The notes: a model not told the origin generated them from the letters alone. DNA of 64,000 bases from Helopsaltes ochotensis (GCA_013400155.1 VXBM01000138.1:745671-809670), one strand, 5' to 3'. Counted from the stretch's first letter, positions 38,101 through 52,807 are shown. Numbers and translations are program-made.

Positions 38101-39144
38101 CAGTGAGTATCTCCTGGAGCTGGCAGAACTGGAGGAGAATTGCAGCTTCTCAGCTCGTTTATAAACACTTCACAACCCTGCCAGTGAGTGAACAGTGAGC
38201 AGTCTTCACAGTGAGCAGCAGACCAGGTTTTGAGTTAATAGCTGGCTGATCCTCAGATTTAGGTGAAAGCAGCAATGTGTGAGTTTGTGTCCAAGTAACA
38301 CCAACACTGGGACAGGAAACAAATAATTTAGTCTCACTGCAAGACAGCCAGAGTCCTTCAGGCAATCCTTAATGCCCATATTTGTAATTTCCTGACTCCT
38401 CTGCGCTTGAATTGACTCAGCTCATGGTGGATATGAGCATTCAGTCTGCAGGGTAAAGCACCCACAGTGAGAATTTTCTCTGGAGGTTCAGAAACATGAA
38501 CTATCACAGGTGAATTCTGGATGTCTCTGGGCCCGGGTGGCTGAATGGTTTTTCCCTGTTCTCAGCATATGTGTCAACAGATAGCGCTTCAACCTAAACT
38601 TTTTTTTTCCTTTTCTACTGCTTTTCTCCTTCTTTAGAGGAGCTTAACAGGTAAATACTACAGTACCAAGCATATGGATTACACCAAAAAGATAGATGGT
38701 TTCTGCGTCAAGAGTCTTTCTGTGGAAGATAGACTACCGTTAGAAAAATTAAGGTCTTAAACCAATATATGCAGACCCTTCAAACTCCCAGAAAAGCAAA
38801 AAAGATCCTTTTCTAGGGAAAAAATAGACTAACAGGTTTTAAGAGAGTTCCTGTGGAGAATATGCCCTAAAGAATGCTCTGAAATGTTTTTTTTTTACCT
38901 CTTCAACTGAGCATTTGTGTGCCAGAATTGTCCCAGACAATCCTATATTTTTGGTTTTACATGTATGTTCATACATTTAGCAAACACTGTGAGCACCTTT
39001 CTGATTCAGGGGATACCTACAATACTCTCTCACATATTACCCAACATATAAAACTTTGCTTTGAAAACAAAGATATAACACTACTCTTGGCTTTTGATCA
39101 CAGGTGAAGATTTTTGGCAAATGAAATCAATCCAGATGGTGATT

Positions 39145-39147
<3 letters not shown>
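35115..39147. other. Unique noncoding sequence with small microsatellites
   Basis: No gene or named transposon. It holds a (TTTA)n tract at 35799-35819, an (AAT)n tract at about 36867-36882 and several A/T homopolymers. Frames at 36258-36452, 37056-37361 (101 codons, minus), 37198-37443 and 38159-38365 were inspected and resemble no protein. Confidence 0.45.

Positions 39148-39223
<76 letters not shown>
39148..39223 (+). repeat. 76-nt uninterrupted poly-A tract
   Basis: Seventy-six consecutive A residues bounded by GATTAGC on the left and GCCCC on the right. There is no AATAAA or ATTAAA within 40 bp upstream and no obvious target duplication. It is therefore not clearly a retrocopy tail and may equally be an expanded homopolymer. 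Confidence 0.97.
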
Positions 39224-43084
<3,861 letters not shown>

Positions 43085-43375
43085 AAACTTTGGAAAGCCA
43101 GCAGGCTGAGGGAGGTGACTGTCTCCCTCTACTCCTTTCCCAGGAGATCCCACCTGGAATACTGCACGCAGCTCTGGAGTGACCAACAGAAGATGGATGT
43201 GGACCAGTCAGAGCCAGTCCGGAGGAAGCTGGGCTGAGACAGCTGGGCTTGTTCAGCCTGGAACACAAGAAGCCTCCAGAGAGACCTTAAATCACCTTCC
43301 AGTACTTAAAGAGGGGGCTGCAAGAAATCTGGAGAGAAACTTTTTACCAGGGCATGTAATGGTAGGACAAGGTGA
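43085..43375 (+). mobile_element. CR1: CR1 LINE, left part of an LTR-split element
   Basis: A plus-oriented CR1 covering the end of ORF2 and the start of the 3' UTR: 'gccagcaggctgagggaggtgac', 'tcccacctggaatactgcacgcagctctgg', 'gctgggcttgttcagcctgga' and 'tttttaccagggcatgtaatggtaggacaagg'. In intact CR1 copies the last block is followed directly by 'gggggaatggctttaaactg'. Here that continuation is displaced to 44284 and, in the second copy, to 45018. The element is therefore interrupted by an inserted LTR. Confidence 0.9.
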
Positions 43376-44283
43376 TGTTGAGGGAAACTTCCCAGTCTGA
43401 TCACTCACGAGACTCACTGGCAGTCACACAGCACCAGGGACTTCAACTGCTAGGATCAAAGCCTCTTCACAACAGGGGTTCCAGTATCCCCCTTGGCTCC
43501 CTACACACCCCACTCACACACAGAACAGGCTTCCTTCGTGGTTTGTCTCCATGTTTCCCACAGCAGAGTCTCACATGTGGAGTTCCATAAAGCCATTTAT
43601 TCGTGGTGCATTAGCACAGAAAGAAACAGCTGGAGCTGGTGCCCCTGAGGAGAGCCCCCTCCAAAGGAGCCCCTGATCTTTCATACCCTCACAGGCTAGT
43701 GTTGCCCCGATTCTTGCAGCCTTTCTGATGTTGTTCACAGTTTTCTTGATGTTTTCATAGTTCTTAATTCTTTCTCACACAAATATTATCAACAGATAGC
43801 AATGTTTTAGAAAAGGCAAAGATGTTTACATACTTTCCTTGGAGGAAGCAAAAATTGATGGACTGTTGGTTTGACCAGTGTGATTGGAGAGGTGGCAACA
43901 CTCTCCTGCAATCCATGGTTGGGATGGAAAAACTGCATAATGGAGTCAAAATAAAGAATGCCCTCTCTTCTTCGTTCACCTTACATAGAGTCCATGTGTT
44001 CTTTCAGTGCTCAACAGGGAGAGGCTAGCCCTACACAAGTCTTGCTTTTGATCTCAAGTCTCCTTCTACCTCTCCATGAGCCTTCAGCTCCTGCTGTGTT
44101 TTTCACTGTCCATTCACCTGGTCACCAGTCTTTGCAGCCTTTACAAAGGGTACAAAGAAGGGTTGGCATTGCATGGCCTCTTGTCTTTCTGGGCTCCCAC
44201 CCTAGAGCTCAGCCTGCAGCTCATTCTGTATCTATAATTGCAGCTTACAAAGGAGATACCTGCACCAGATGTGCTCCTCAACG
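43376..44283 (-). mobile_element. Solo LTR inserted in CR1 (first copy)
   Basis: A solo LTR of about 908 bp in minus orientation. Plus-strand ends are TGTTGAGGG.. and ..CCTCAACG, giving a 7-bp inverted terminal match and the TG..CA pattern with one change. It is flanked by GGTGA (43371-43375) and GGGGA (44284-44288), a 5-bp target duplication with one mismatch. The minus strand carries AATAAA (complement of 43596-43601), which would polyadenylate a transcript in the LTR's own direction. No internal retroviral genes are present. Frames such as 43958-44320 (120 codons) are chance. The fragment at 7060-7275 is an older relative. Confidence 0.85.
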
Positions 44284-44314
44284 GGGGAATGGCTTTAAAC
44301 TGAGAGAGGACAGG
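44284..44314 (+). mobile_element. CR1: CR1 right part, truncated at the N (first copy)
   Basis: GGGGAATGGCTTTAAACTGA and the following bases continue the CR1 begun at 43085, after the LTR. The element stops abruptly at the undetermined base 44315. The same 31 bp recur at 45018-45048 and there run on into the rest of the CR1. Confidence 0.85.
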
Positions 44315-44315
44315 N
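44315..44315. other. Single undetermined base (assembly join)
   Basis: A lone N exactly at the junction of the two copies of the 729/733-bp unit. Its position at the duplication boundary suggests a contig join and not a base-call ambiguity. Confidence 0.85.
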
Positions 44316-45017
44316 CATAAAGCCATTTATTCGTGGTGCATTAGCACAGAAAGAAGCAGTTGGAGCTGGTGCCTCTGAGGAGAGCCCCCTCCAAAGGAGC
44401 CCCTGATCTTTCATACCCTCACAGGCTAGTGTTGCCCCGATTCTTGCAGCCTTTCTGATGTTGTTCACAGTTTTCTTGATGTTTTCATAGTTCTTAATTC
44501 TTTCTCACACAAATATTATCAACAGATAGCAATGTTTTAGAAAAGGCAAAGATGTTTACATACTTTCCTTGGAGGAAGCAAAAATTGATGGACTGTTGGT
44601 TTGACCAGTGAGATTGGAGAGGTGGCAACACTCTCCTGCAATCCATGGTTGGGATGGAAAAACTACATAAAGGAGTCAAAATAAAGAATGCCCTCTCTTC
44701 TTCATTCACCTTACATAAAGAGAGTCCGTGTGTTCTTTCAGTGCTCAACAGGGAGAGGCTAGCCCTACGCAAGTCTTGCTTTTGATCTCATGTCTCCTTC
44801 TACCTCTCCATGAGCCTTCAGCTCCTGCTGTGTTTTTCACTGTCCATTCACCTGGTCACCAGTCTTTGTAGCCTTTACAAAGGGTACAAAGAAGGGTTGG
44901 CATTGCATGGCCTCTTGTCTTTCTGGGCTCCCACCCTAGAGCTCAGCCTGCAGCTCATTCTGTATCTATAATTGCAGCTTACAAAGGAGATACCTGCACC
45001 AGATGTGCTCCTCAACG
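44316..45017 (-). mobile_element. Partial second copy of the same solo LTR
   Basis: The counterpart of 43586-44283. It lacks the plus-strand left 210 bp of the LTR (its 3' end in its own orientation, everything beyond the AATAAA region). The right edge CCTCAACG (45010-45017) meets GGGGA (45018-45022) just as in the first copy. Being cut off exactly at the N, it is best regarded as the same LTR read twice, until shown otherwise. Confidence 0.85.
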
Positions 45018-45285
45018 GGGGAATGGCTTTAAACTGAGAGAGGACAGGATTAGATTTGATATTAGGAAAAAAAAAAATACTGTGAAGGTGATGAGGCACT
45101 GGAACAGCCCAAGGAATCTGTGGATGCCCCATCCCTGGAAGTGCTCAAGGCCAGACTGGATGGGTCTCTGAGCAAGCTGGTCTAGTGGAAGGTGTCCCTG
45201 TCCATGGTAGGGGGGTTGGAATGAAATTATCTTTAAGGTCCTTTCACAAATCATTCTATGATTCTATGATTCTACGATTTTCAAA
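45018..45285 (+). mobile_element. CR1: CR1 LINE, right part with octamer tail
   Basis: Completes the CR1 that starts at 43085: 'gggaatggctttaaactgagagaggacaggattagatttgatattagg', 'gtgatgaggcactggaacag', 'gtggatgccccatccctggaagtgctcaaggccagactggatgggtc', 'ggtctagtggaaggtgtccctgtcc' and 'atctttaaggtcctt'. It ends in three ATTCTATG-type octamers at about 45259-45282, the diagnostic CR1 3' end. The combined CR1 (left plus right parts) is a contiguous 3' segment without internal loss apart from the LTR insertion. Confidence 0.93.
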
Positions 45286-46097
45286 GGAAAGGAATTAGTT
45301 AACATCAGTAATTAATGTCACAAAAAGGGTAGCAAAGAAAGAGAAAATAAAATGAATTATTTAGAATTTTAGAGTTCTAAATTAGAATTTTGTTTTGCCT
45401 TGTCTTTTAGTATGCTGTTGAGCTTCCAGAGAGACTGAAGAAATGGAAGAATTAAATGGATCTTGGAAAGTTAGACAGTAGAAAATTTCACCAACAAAAA
45501 GATTTTTTAAAATGAAAATTATATTTGTGTATAGGCAAATTTCATAATGGAAACTAATTTGCAAAGTTAATGTTTTTGCTGAAAACCATTTATCTTCTTT
45601 ACTGTCTAAAAAGGAATTACCTATGTACATTTTTAACATGCACTGTGTGGTTGCCTATTTTTACTAAATTATGTGCAAATCACATATGAGTTTGTTTTCA
45701 CGGTTTATTCCATCGTTAGACATTTTATCTAAACCCAGAAGTAAATCTCTTATATTCAGTGAATTATTTCAAGTTTTTAAATGCAGGAGCTAGCAAATCA
45801 GCATCTCAGATTCAGCTACCATTTCTTAAGGAAGGAAGGAAGAAAGAAATGGATTTGAGTTAGAGGAATAGACAGCAATACCTGTGTTGATTTCTTTCAT
45901 CTTAGCACCTTCTGTATTCTTACTTCCTAGAAGGATGTCAATTTTTCCTTGCTTTGGATAGATCAGAAATGATTTTCACTTTTCCATAGTTCATGAATTA
46001 TTTTGTCTAGGAAATTTAGTTCACCCAGTGATACAAAATGTCTATTTCAATTAAAGCCAGTTTTCCTACAGAGAAAATCCTGAGATATGTCAAAGTT
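45286..46097. other. Unique AT-rich noncoding sequence
   Basis: No gene or named repeat. A small purine tract (GGAAGGAAGGAAGAAAGAAA) lies at about 45831-45849. Confidence 0.5.
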
Positions 46098-46153
46098 TGG
46101 ACTTGACGATCCTGGAAGTCTTTTCAGACCTAAATGATTCTATGATTCTATGT
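46098..46153 (+). mobile_element. CR1: CR1 LINE 3' tail
   Basis: 'tttggacttgacgatcctggaagtcttttcagacctaa' followed by two octamers (ATGATTCTATGATTCTATG) is the very 3' end of a plus-oriented CR1. Only about 55 bp are present. Confidence 0.9.
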
Positions 46154-46254
46154 CTCTGCATTCTCCTAGATGAAACTGGTAAGGAAGGAGATTTCAGTTT
46201 CAGGGAGGAGGTTCAGCAAGGACCCAGAACCTTCTCTTGTAGAAAAGGTAAGTC

Positions 46255-46530
46255 CCTGAGTAAAGGGTTCCAAAGCTTGACAACCTTTCTGTGAAGAAAT
46301 TTTTCCTAATATCAATTTAAACCTCCTCTAGTATAACTTGAAGACATTTTCTCTCACTCTGTCACTTTTTTACCTGGGAAAAGGGACTATCCTCCACTTT
46401 GCTGCAACCATATTTCAGGTAGCAAGGTAGAAGGAAAACAAAAAGGTAGGTAGGCTCACCTTGAGCCTCCTTTTCTCCAGGCTGAACAGCTCCAGGCATC
46501 TTGGACTGTGACCCACAAAAGCAGGGCTCT
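46255..46530 (-). mobile_element. CR1: CR1 LINE fragment in opposite orientation
   Basis: 'gggttccaaagcttgacaacctttctgtgaagaaatttttcctaatatcaatttaaacctcctct', 'ctcactctgtcac' and, near 46465-46510, 'agcctccttttctccaggctgaacagctcc' form the complement of a CR1 3' UTR. About 60 bp between the blocks (46370-46450) are poorly matched. Its own 3' tail is missing on the left. It lies only 100 bp from a CR1 tail of opposite orientation, so these are two separate insertions. Confidence 0.85.
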
Positions 46531-49500
46531 GCCTCAGTCTCCAGCCTCCATGGAGAACCTGGAAAGAAAGGAGTGCTCATAAAGGGTGATTCTGTTAAGG
46601 GGAATATATAGACCTCTGCCTGGGAGTAGATGAAGAATGAGCTGAGGGTTGATGGGTCAGAATTAAGGGGCAGCCCCAGCCATTCTGTGATTCTGCCCAA
46701 TTTTCTACAGTTCACAATCAGAGCCTTTGAAATGCACCACTGAACTCCTCAGGGCATCCTACAGATGGCAGCAGCCATCACGCCATATGTTCCCTGGGGC
46801 AATCCTATATTAGTAGGACAAATTAAAAATAGTTTGTCATTTTGAAAGACATATTTAGTACTTAGAAAAGTATTTTTCAAGCTAAAGAGCAGGGATGGTG
46901 TGCATCTGGAGGCAGAAGATTAGACAGCTTTACAGCAGGAGTGGCAGAGATATATGGTGCTTCCTTATAATACAGCCTAATTTAGCGAAAAGAAATTGAC
47001 CTGTTAGACAAAGCCTGGATATTTGACTATGATTCATACAGGGACAACTGTGGATCAAAGAGATAGACAGAGGACTAGAACAAAAATCCCTTGGTTTCTT
47101 CCCATCTCACCTGAAGTCAATTCAACTCTTTTCAGTCTTGTAAACTAAACCAAAGCTAAACGTTAACTAGACTCCCTTGTATAACACAGAAAATTGATTT
47201 AGAAATGTCATGTGAATTGAGATACTTCAAATAACAACTAAGGTAAGATTTAGCTTTCTTACAGCAAGCCTGCACCCCATGGTCCATTTCCAGAGTTGAG
47301 TAACCATGCACAGAGAAATAACCTTCAGACTCCATAGCTTTTGATACCATGTATGCCAAACAGCCTTATTTTCACTATTATCCTCTAGTTAGTATTCATG
47401 TAATCTTGCTTTCTTACTCTCAAGATAAACAAGCAATTGACAGTCCCTTCATTTTCAGCCAAGCTTACAATTTAAAAAGCTGCAACCACTTTCACAGCCA
47501 TAATTAGCAGCATGTGGGAATTCTGGATCCAGTCCTCTACCACGATTTTCACTACTGAAGCAGAAGATATGTCTAGACTGCAGACAGAGAGGTGATGGAA
47601 AGTCATGCCTGAGCTGTCCCTAGCTAATTTGAGTTTCAGTAACAGAGGAGATGGATGAAAGGGACCTCAATGTAGTTGCACCAACAAAAAAAAGCACTCC
47701 CTTGACCTTGTTGTGTCAGGTTTTTTATCATTTCTACTCAAAAAAAAAGTGAAGGGCTAAATGTTTTCCTTTGTCTGTTCTCAAATTCAGACCCTGTGCT
47801 AACAGGATACCAGTGTGGAGTCAGTAGCAGTCCTTGAAAGCCCTGATGGCACACCTGTGCTACAGGCCAGCTCTCCAAGGCAGTAGGTGTTCACAACGCC
47901 CAGGCTCACCACCTCTGCAGCACAGCTTTTAACCCAGATAGTCCTGCAGAGAGTTTGTCAGTGCCCAAAAAGGGGCATTCCTCATATATGAAAATTTTGA
48001 AAGATATAAAATCCAGTTATCCCACTGTATTTTTAATTTGATTCACACTGAGTTAAAAATAGGAATTTCACACAAAGTTGAAAATTTCAATTTGATGTTC
48101 ATCTGCTGGTGTTCAGCACGCCTTTCGCTGCCAGTGTTTCCTCTTTGGGGGGATATCAAATCACAGCAATCTTCTTCTGATAAATTAGCAGATTAAAAGT
48201 TTAACAGTCAGGATTTTCCTCAGTCTAAATCACTTTTGTGATTTTTTCTTCCACTTCCCTTTGCCAACCTTATTTTAAAAGAACACTGTTACTAGACGTG
48301 TATGGAATATTAAAGTTTCTGTTTCAGCAATGACAGATATGGGAAAAATATAATAATTTCCTTGTTCATTGTTCTCTTGATAATTAGACCAAATAAATCT
48401 TCTTGTCATAGGATTTCAACTTAGGAAAATTAAATCTGTCCACTTTAACCTCAAAATCCTTTCAGGAATTACAGGCCACTACAACAAGAATCTTTTTTTC
48501 ATATTTTATTCCATTTTGGACACGTATGTATGAAAACAGAGTACAATACATTAGTAACAGGCAAACTTTTACATTTTGCTCAGAAAGGCACTTCATTGCA
48601 AAATATAAATTTGGCTCTGAACAAATCTGTAAAGTGACAGACACAGATAAAAAGGGAGAAACGAAGAATGACTAGTTGGCTGCTGAACAACAACTGAGAA
48701 TGGAGAAATTCTAAAAAATACTAGAAATGGGTAAATTGTAAAAACCTGATGAAAGTTCTTTTAGTGAACACAGATTTAACTAGTAGTATGAAAATAAAAA
48801 TAGCAACATTGTGGTTGAACACCTGAAAATGTTTTTTTTCCTATCAATGTGTGATGCTATAGAACATTTTCTAAAATAAGATTTGTCTCTGGGGGTATTT
48901 TAAGCTTATATTGGAAAAAATAGTTAGATGGAAATAATCTCACTTGGGTAGGGATCTGGACCAGATGGTCTCATTATTTCAGTAAATAAATAATGTAATG
49001 AGTTTTGTACCATGATCTATTGAGTAAGCAAATGCCATTTTTCATTACCAATTTTCTAAAGATGTTTTTTGGAAGCAAATGGTCACTCTGGATGCAAAAC
49101 CTAACTCAACTCAGACTTTAAAGGAACTTTAATATGATAATAATTCCATTTTCCAGGAAGTCTGAGTAGATATGAAATTAAAATATGATTCAACCCCTTA
49201 GTCTTTGAGTAGAGATACAGCTTGGGAAATTTTTGTATAGCACAGCCTACGGTGAACCAGTTTCAGTGAAAAACACACAAAGCTAATTTTCTAGGACATT
49301 ATCTGTTATGTTCTGAAAAATATTGTGGGAATGCATTGATTTCACTGGTATTTGAATCAAGCCTAAATTTACTTTACAAAAATTAAAATGAACAGTAGTG
49401 TCTAAACATAATGAACCCTTTAAAAATAGGTTTATTCATCCACCAGAGAAATACATTAAAATAACATTAAAGTTGTGATGCAAAACAAAAGATGTGAAAG

Positions 49501-50504
49501 AGTTTTGTTAAAAGTAATGCTTACCATATATTGTGCAACACACTGACACAACACAGTACATTTAAAAAGTAGTTAAGGGGCACCCTGTAGTGTCTAGGTG
49601 CAGGGCGACATCTGGTAATTCTTCTTTCATTACTTAGAGTTTAATTTCATTTGATTTTTGTGTCACATTCCTCCTTTTAGTGGGCTGAACTAGCTTCCTT
49701 TTCCAGTACATGGATTGAAATAAATTAAAATGGACACAGTTCAGGGAACAGTTGAAAATAGACAGGTATATACACAGAGTATTCACACAAACTAAGTTAT
49801 CTTCCACCCCCACCCCTGCCTTGCCTGGCATGGAATACTCATTGATTAGGAAAGGGAAGATTGCTGTCATCCAGTCTTTTACAAAACACATAAATAATTA
49901 TTTGAAATTGAAGGCTATTTCCTATTTTTTCTCTCAGACATCAACCTAACCCACAAGTACAAGATTTCTTTGGCTCTTTCTCACCCGGTGCTGTTACTGG
50001 GATGTCTTCCTTCTGTGGTGCACATGTGGTTATCTCTCTAACCACATAGTGCATCACCACAGATTCTTATTTATTTTGTATATTCATCCATCAAACATGT
50101 GGTGCCGTGATCTTTCCTATGTTACTTTGCCTAAGTGCATCTGAATGATTCCTCAAACAAGTCAAATAAGTTGGGGTTAATGTCTAGCTGTCAGATAACA
50201 AATCCCTCTAAATTAAAGTGAGTTGCACTTTAGAAGCTAAACATTCAATTTCATAACTTTTCTCTTGTGATACAGATGCTTTAAGACCTCTTGGTTGTCT
50301 CAAATGTCACCAGAAACCTGCACAGTTCCCTAAGTACCATTTTAGGCACCCTGCTACCTGTGCCATTGGATATGGTTCTCTTGTAACTCACTCATCCATT
50401 TGCAGTTAACTCAGGTATTATAGAGCAGTCAGATAAAATTTTTATTGTGCATCACTATCATTAAAAATTTCTGAGCATGCACCCTCAATTTATGTATATA
50501 TTGA
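46531..50504. other. Unique noncoding sequence
   Basis: Nearly 4 kb with no recognised gene or repeat. CCATTCTGTGATTCTGCCC near 46678-46697 resembles a CR1 tail but lacks the preceding CR1 block. The stretch 47790-47960 is GC-richer and unidentified. A patch at 48948-48985 ('ggatctggaccagatggtctc') is faintly CR1-like. Confidence 0.45.
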
Positions 50505-50553
50505 ACACTCTCTTAGGTGTCTTCAAACCCAAATCTTTCTGTGATTCTATGAT
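50505..50553 (+). mobile_element. CR1: Short CR1 3' tail
   Basis: 'gtgtcttcaaacccaaatctttctgtgattctatgat' is the last block and octamer tail of a plus-oriented CR1. The rest of the element is absent or too diverged to see. Confidence 0.7.
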
Positions 50554-51894
50554 TTATTTTTTATTAATATACGTGCACAACTTTACTAATATATTATGCA
50601 CATTACAAAACATATAAAAATAGATATTGGAAATGGGTGAGATAAAGATGAATTAAACACAATTTAAAATATTTTATTTTGTTTTATTAATGATTTACAA
50701 AAAATGTATTTTCCTTCCCCATTTAAATAGACACTCTAACAGAGCAAGTACCCTTTATACTGATACCCTATTTCCTAAGAAGTGGCTGGACATTGCCTAG
50801 TGAGGAAAATTCGAGAATAATCTTTTCCTTTACTTCCTCGTGTGGTCTTTGCTTCTGCTTCATTAAAATTCTACTATCTTGACCTACAAGGGATTTATCA
50901 TTTTTATTTTCTCCTTGTCCCCCCACTTCTTAGGACCTCAGCCAAGGTCAATGCAGCACACACATTATAGCATGGGATACTTAGTACTTTTACAGACATT
51001 TCAAAACATATCTACATTTCATGATGGGTCACAGCCCTCTGTTTTGGGGACTAAGAGAAGTCACATTAGATAGAAACCCTCAAGATCAGAAAAATGACAT
51101 GAAATAATAAGGATTCTGTTATGAACAGATGCACCTCCTGAACAAATGCACATTCTCAGCACTCTGGAGTCTGTGGTTATAGTCAATTCAACTTTACTCT
51201 GAAGGCAACTGGTAGCTAATGTGTTGCCACGACAGAAACATATCCTGGAGAGAACCTGTTCAAAAATATTCAGGTAATTATTGTATTACCTTGACAGTGA
51301 GGTATTATTGATAAAATCCTCAAACAAGGCTCCTCAAACGTAACCCTTTATTACCATTCTTTCAATGACCAAATTACCATAGCTTGAGAACAAATATTGT
51401 GACTTTTTATCTGAACAGCCTCTGGCTTTTCCATACATTTCTGGCTTTAATCTAGTACATTGTACATGAACTCCTCAGCTTAACTGAACTCAGATCAGAT
51501 TCCCACCCAATCTGTCTTCCTCTTCTGTCTTTAATTCAGTCCCTGCCTGTCTCACCTCTACTATCTTAGGGCTAACACTAACTTCCAACCAATCCTTATC
51601 TAAACTAATCTCACCTATTTATCTCTAATCTCTTTTTCTGTTCGGCTTCCTACTTTATATTCTGTGCTAGTCTAAAGGTTTGGCAGTAGGGGAGATTTCA
51701 GCTGATGGAAGGTGCCCCTCAATTGCAGTGCTTCTTCCCAGCATTTCTTGTTATCAGACGTGTCATCTCCAATTTACCAAACTTCAGTGTAGGTAGCTGT
51801 CATTCAACAAGTTGTGCATTTCCCTAATGAAACAAGATAGTTCAGAAGGATAATAACTGTTTGAGTGGTAAAATAACAGAGGATATAAAAGAAG
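50554..51894. other. Unique AT-rich noncoding sequence
   Basis: No gene or repeat recognised. A pyrimidine-rich patch lies at about 51500-51640. The 64-codon frame at 50879-51073 is unremarkable. Confidence 0.5.
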
Positions 51895-52450
51895 CCTTTC
51901 TGAGTTAGAACAAATATCCATCTAGCACAGTTTTCTATCTTGGTGAATTGGTCGATACAAAGGCTGATTGAACAGTAAAAAAGAACCACATATATGTTAG
52001 ATAAATCCTTCTTTTCACATAGTGCCTACTAGCTTCTGCTGTGCAGACATTTGTGACAGAGATTGCATCTGAACCATGTTTTACCACCACCACCAGATCT
52101 ATTCCCAATGAAACTGTCTGACCTTTTAAAACTCATTTATGCTTTTGTTCCTAAAGCAATCTATGGCAATGGATTCTACAGTTGAATGGTGCACAGTGTG
52201 AAAAGCATTTACTTTTGTTTGCTTTAAACTCTCTGCCTAATAATACATTAGGTCGTCCTTAGTTCTTATATTGTGTCAAAGAGTGAATAATTGTACTTAT
52301 TGCTATTCAGCATGTCATTGTGATTAATGTCTTCCTCATATTACTAGCAAATGGAGTTCTAGTCTATTAACTGTCTACTTTTATGAAAGCTATTACATAT
52401 TTCTGATCATCTTTCTTTTACTTCACTTCTATTGCATTTTATTTCAGATA
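51895..52450 (-). mobile_element. CR1: Ancient CR1/L3-like LINE 3' relic
   Basis: Read along the plus strand, the block order follows the complement of an old amniote CR1/L3-type 3' region. 'atccatctagcacagttttctatctt' comes first, then, after a gap, 'agcttctgctgtgcagacatttgtgacagagattgcatctg'. Next is 'ggcaatggattctacagttgaatggtgcacagtgtgaaaagcatttacttttgtttgctttaaactctctgcctaata', and then 'agttcttatattgtgtcaaagagtgaataa'. The divergence is high, and the family is one I associate with turtles, crocodilians and birds alike. It is noncoding. Confidence 0.75.
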
Positions 52451-52735
52451 GGTGTAGCAGAACAGTACATGTTGTGCAAGATGCAGGTGCAACACAGATT
52501 TAGACAGACTTCAGAGCTGTTCTGTGCTCTGCTGAGCACTTAAGATATTACTGTCACCAATATCAGTAGCACAACTACTTCTGCTACTGTGATTTTACAA
52601 AAATGAGAATAGAGGACCCACAAGATAATACAGAATAAATATTGTTGTCATAGACATGACATTTGCAAGTACTCAGTGTAGTATTTCCATTTAACCCAGT
52701 CTGTCTTATACATATATCCAAGTATAACCTGTCTC
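52451..52735. other. Unique noncoding sequence up to the gap
   Basis: Nothing recognised. Sequence stops at an assembly gap. Confidence 0.5.
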
Positions 52736-52760
52736 NNNNNNNNNNNNNNNNNNNNNNNNN
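52736..52760. other. Assembly gap (25 N)
   Basis: Twenty-five undetermined bases. The real length and content are unknown. Two open frames that span it (52648-52830 minus, 52663-52893 plus) contain undetermined residues and are meaningless. Confidence 0.98.
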
Positions 52761-52762
52761 AT

Positions 52763-52807
52763 GGGGGGAGAGAAGAGAAAGACAAAGAAAGAAAGACAGA
52801 AAGAAAA
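52763..52807 (+). repeat. Purine-rich (GAAA)n-like tract at a gap edge
   Basis: GGGGGGAGAGAAGAGAAAGACAAAGAAAGAAAGACAG-type sequence, almost purely G and A on the plus strand, starting immediately after the gap. Long polypurine runs are a common cause of sequencing dropout, so the gap probably hides more of this tract. Confidence 0.9.

Larger units (their letters stand above)
43586..45048 (+). repeat. 729/733-bp direct duplication across a single N
   Basis: Segment 43586-44314 is repeated at 44316-45048 with only the N at 44315 between. By eye there are about eleven substitutions and one 4-bp indel (ACATAGAG against ACATAAAGAGAG). The unit starts inside the LTR and ends 31 bp into the CR1 right part. 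Its edges thus coincide with the N and not with any transposon end. This is what an uncollapsed overlap of two contigs or haplotypes would produce. A true tandem duplication is the alternative. Confidence 0.95.

Noticed and set aside
43958..44320. A 120-codon frame and its partial repeat as a duplicated gene
   Set aside because: It is LTR sequence, and the second copy is part of the duplication across the N. The first runs into the undetermined base.
43586..45048. Reading the 729/733-bp repeat as the two LTRs of one provirus
   Set aside because: The second copy lacks one LTR end, no internal region separates the copies, and the boundary is the N. The unit also includes 31 bp of CR1, which no LTR would.
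46678..46697. CCATTCTGTGATTCTGCCC as a CR1 3' tail
   Set aside because: Only a single octamer-like match, with no preceding CR1 block. Too short to support.
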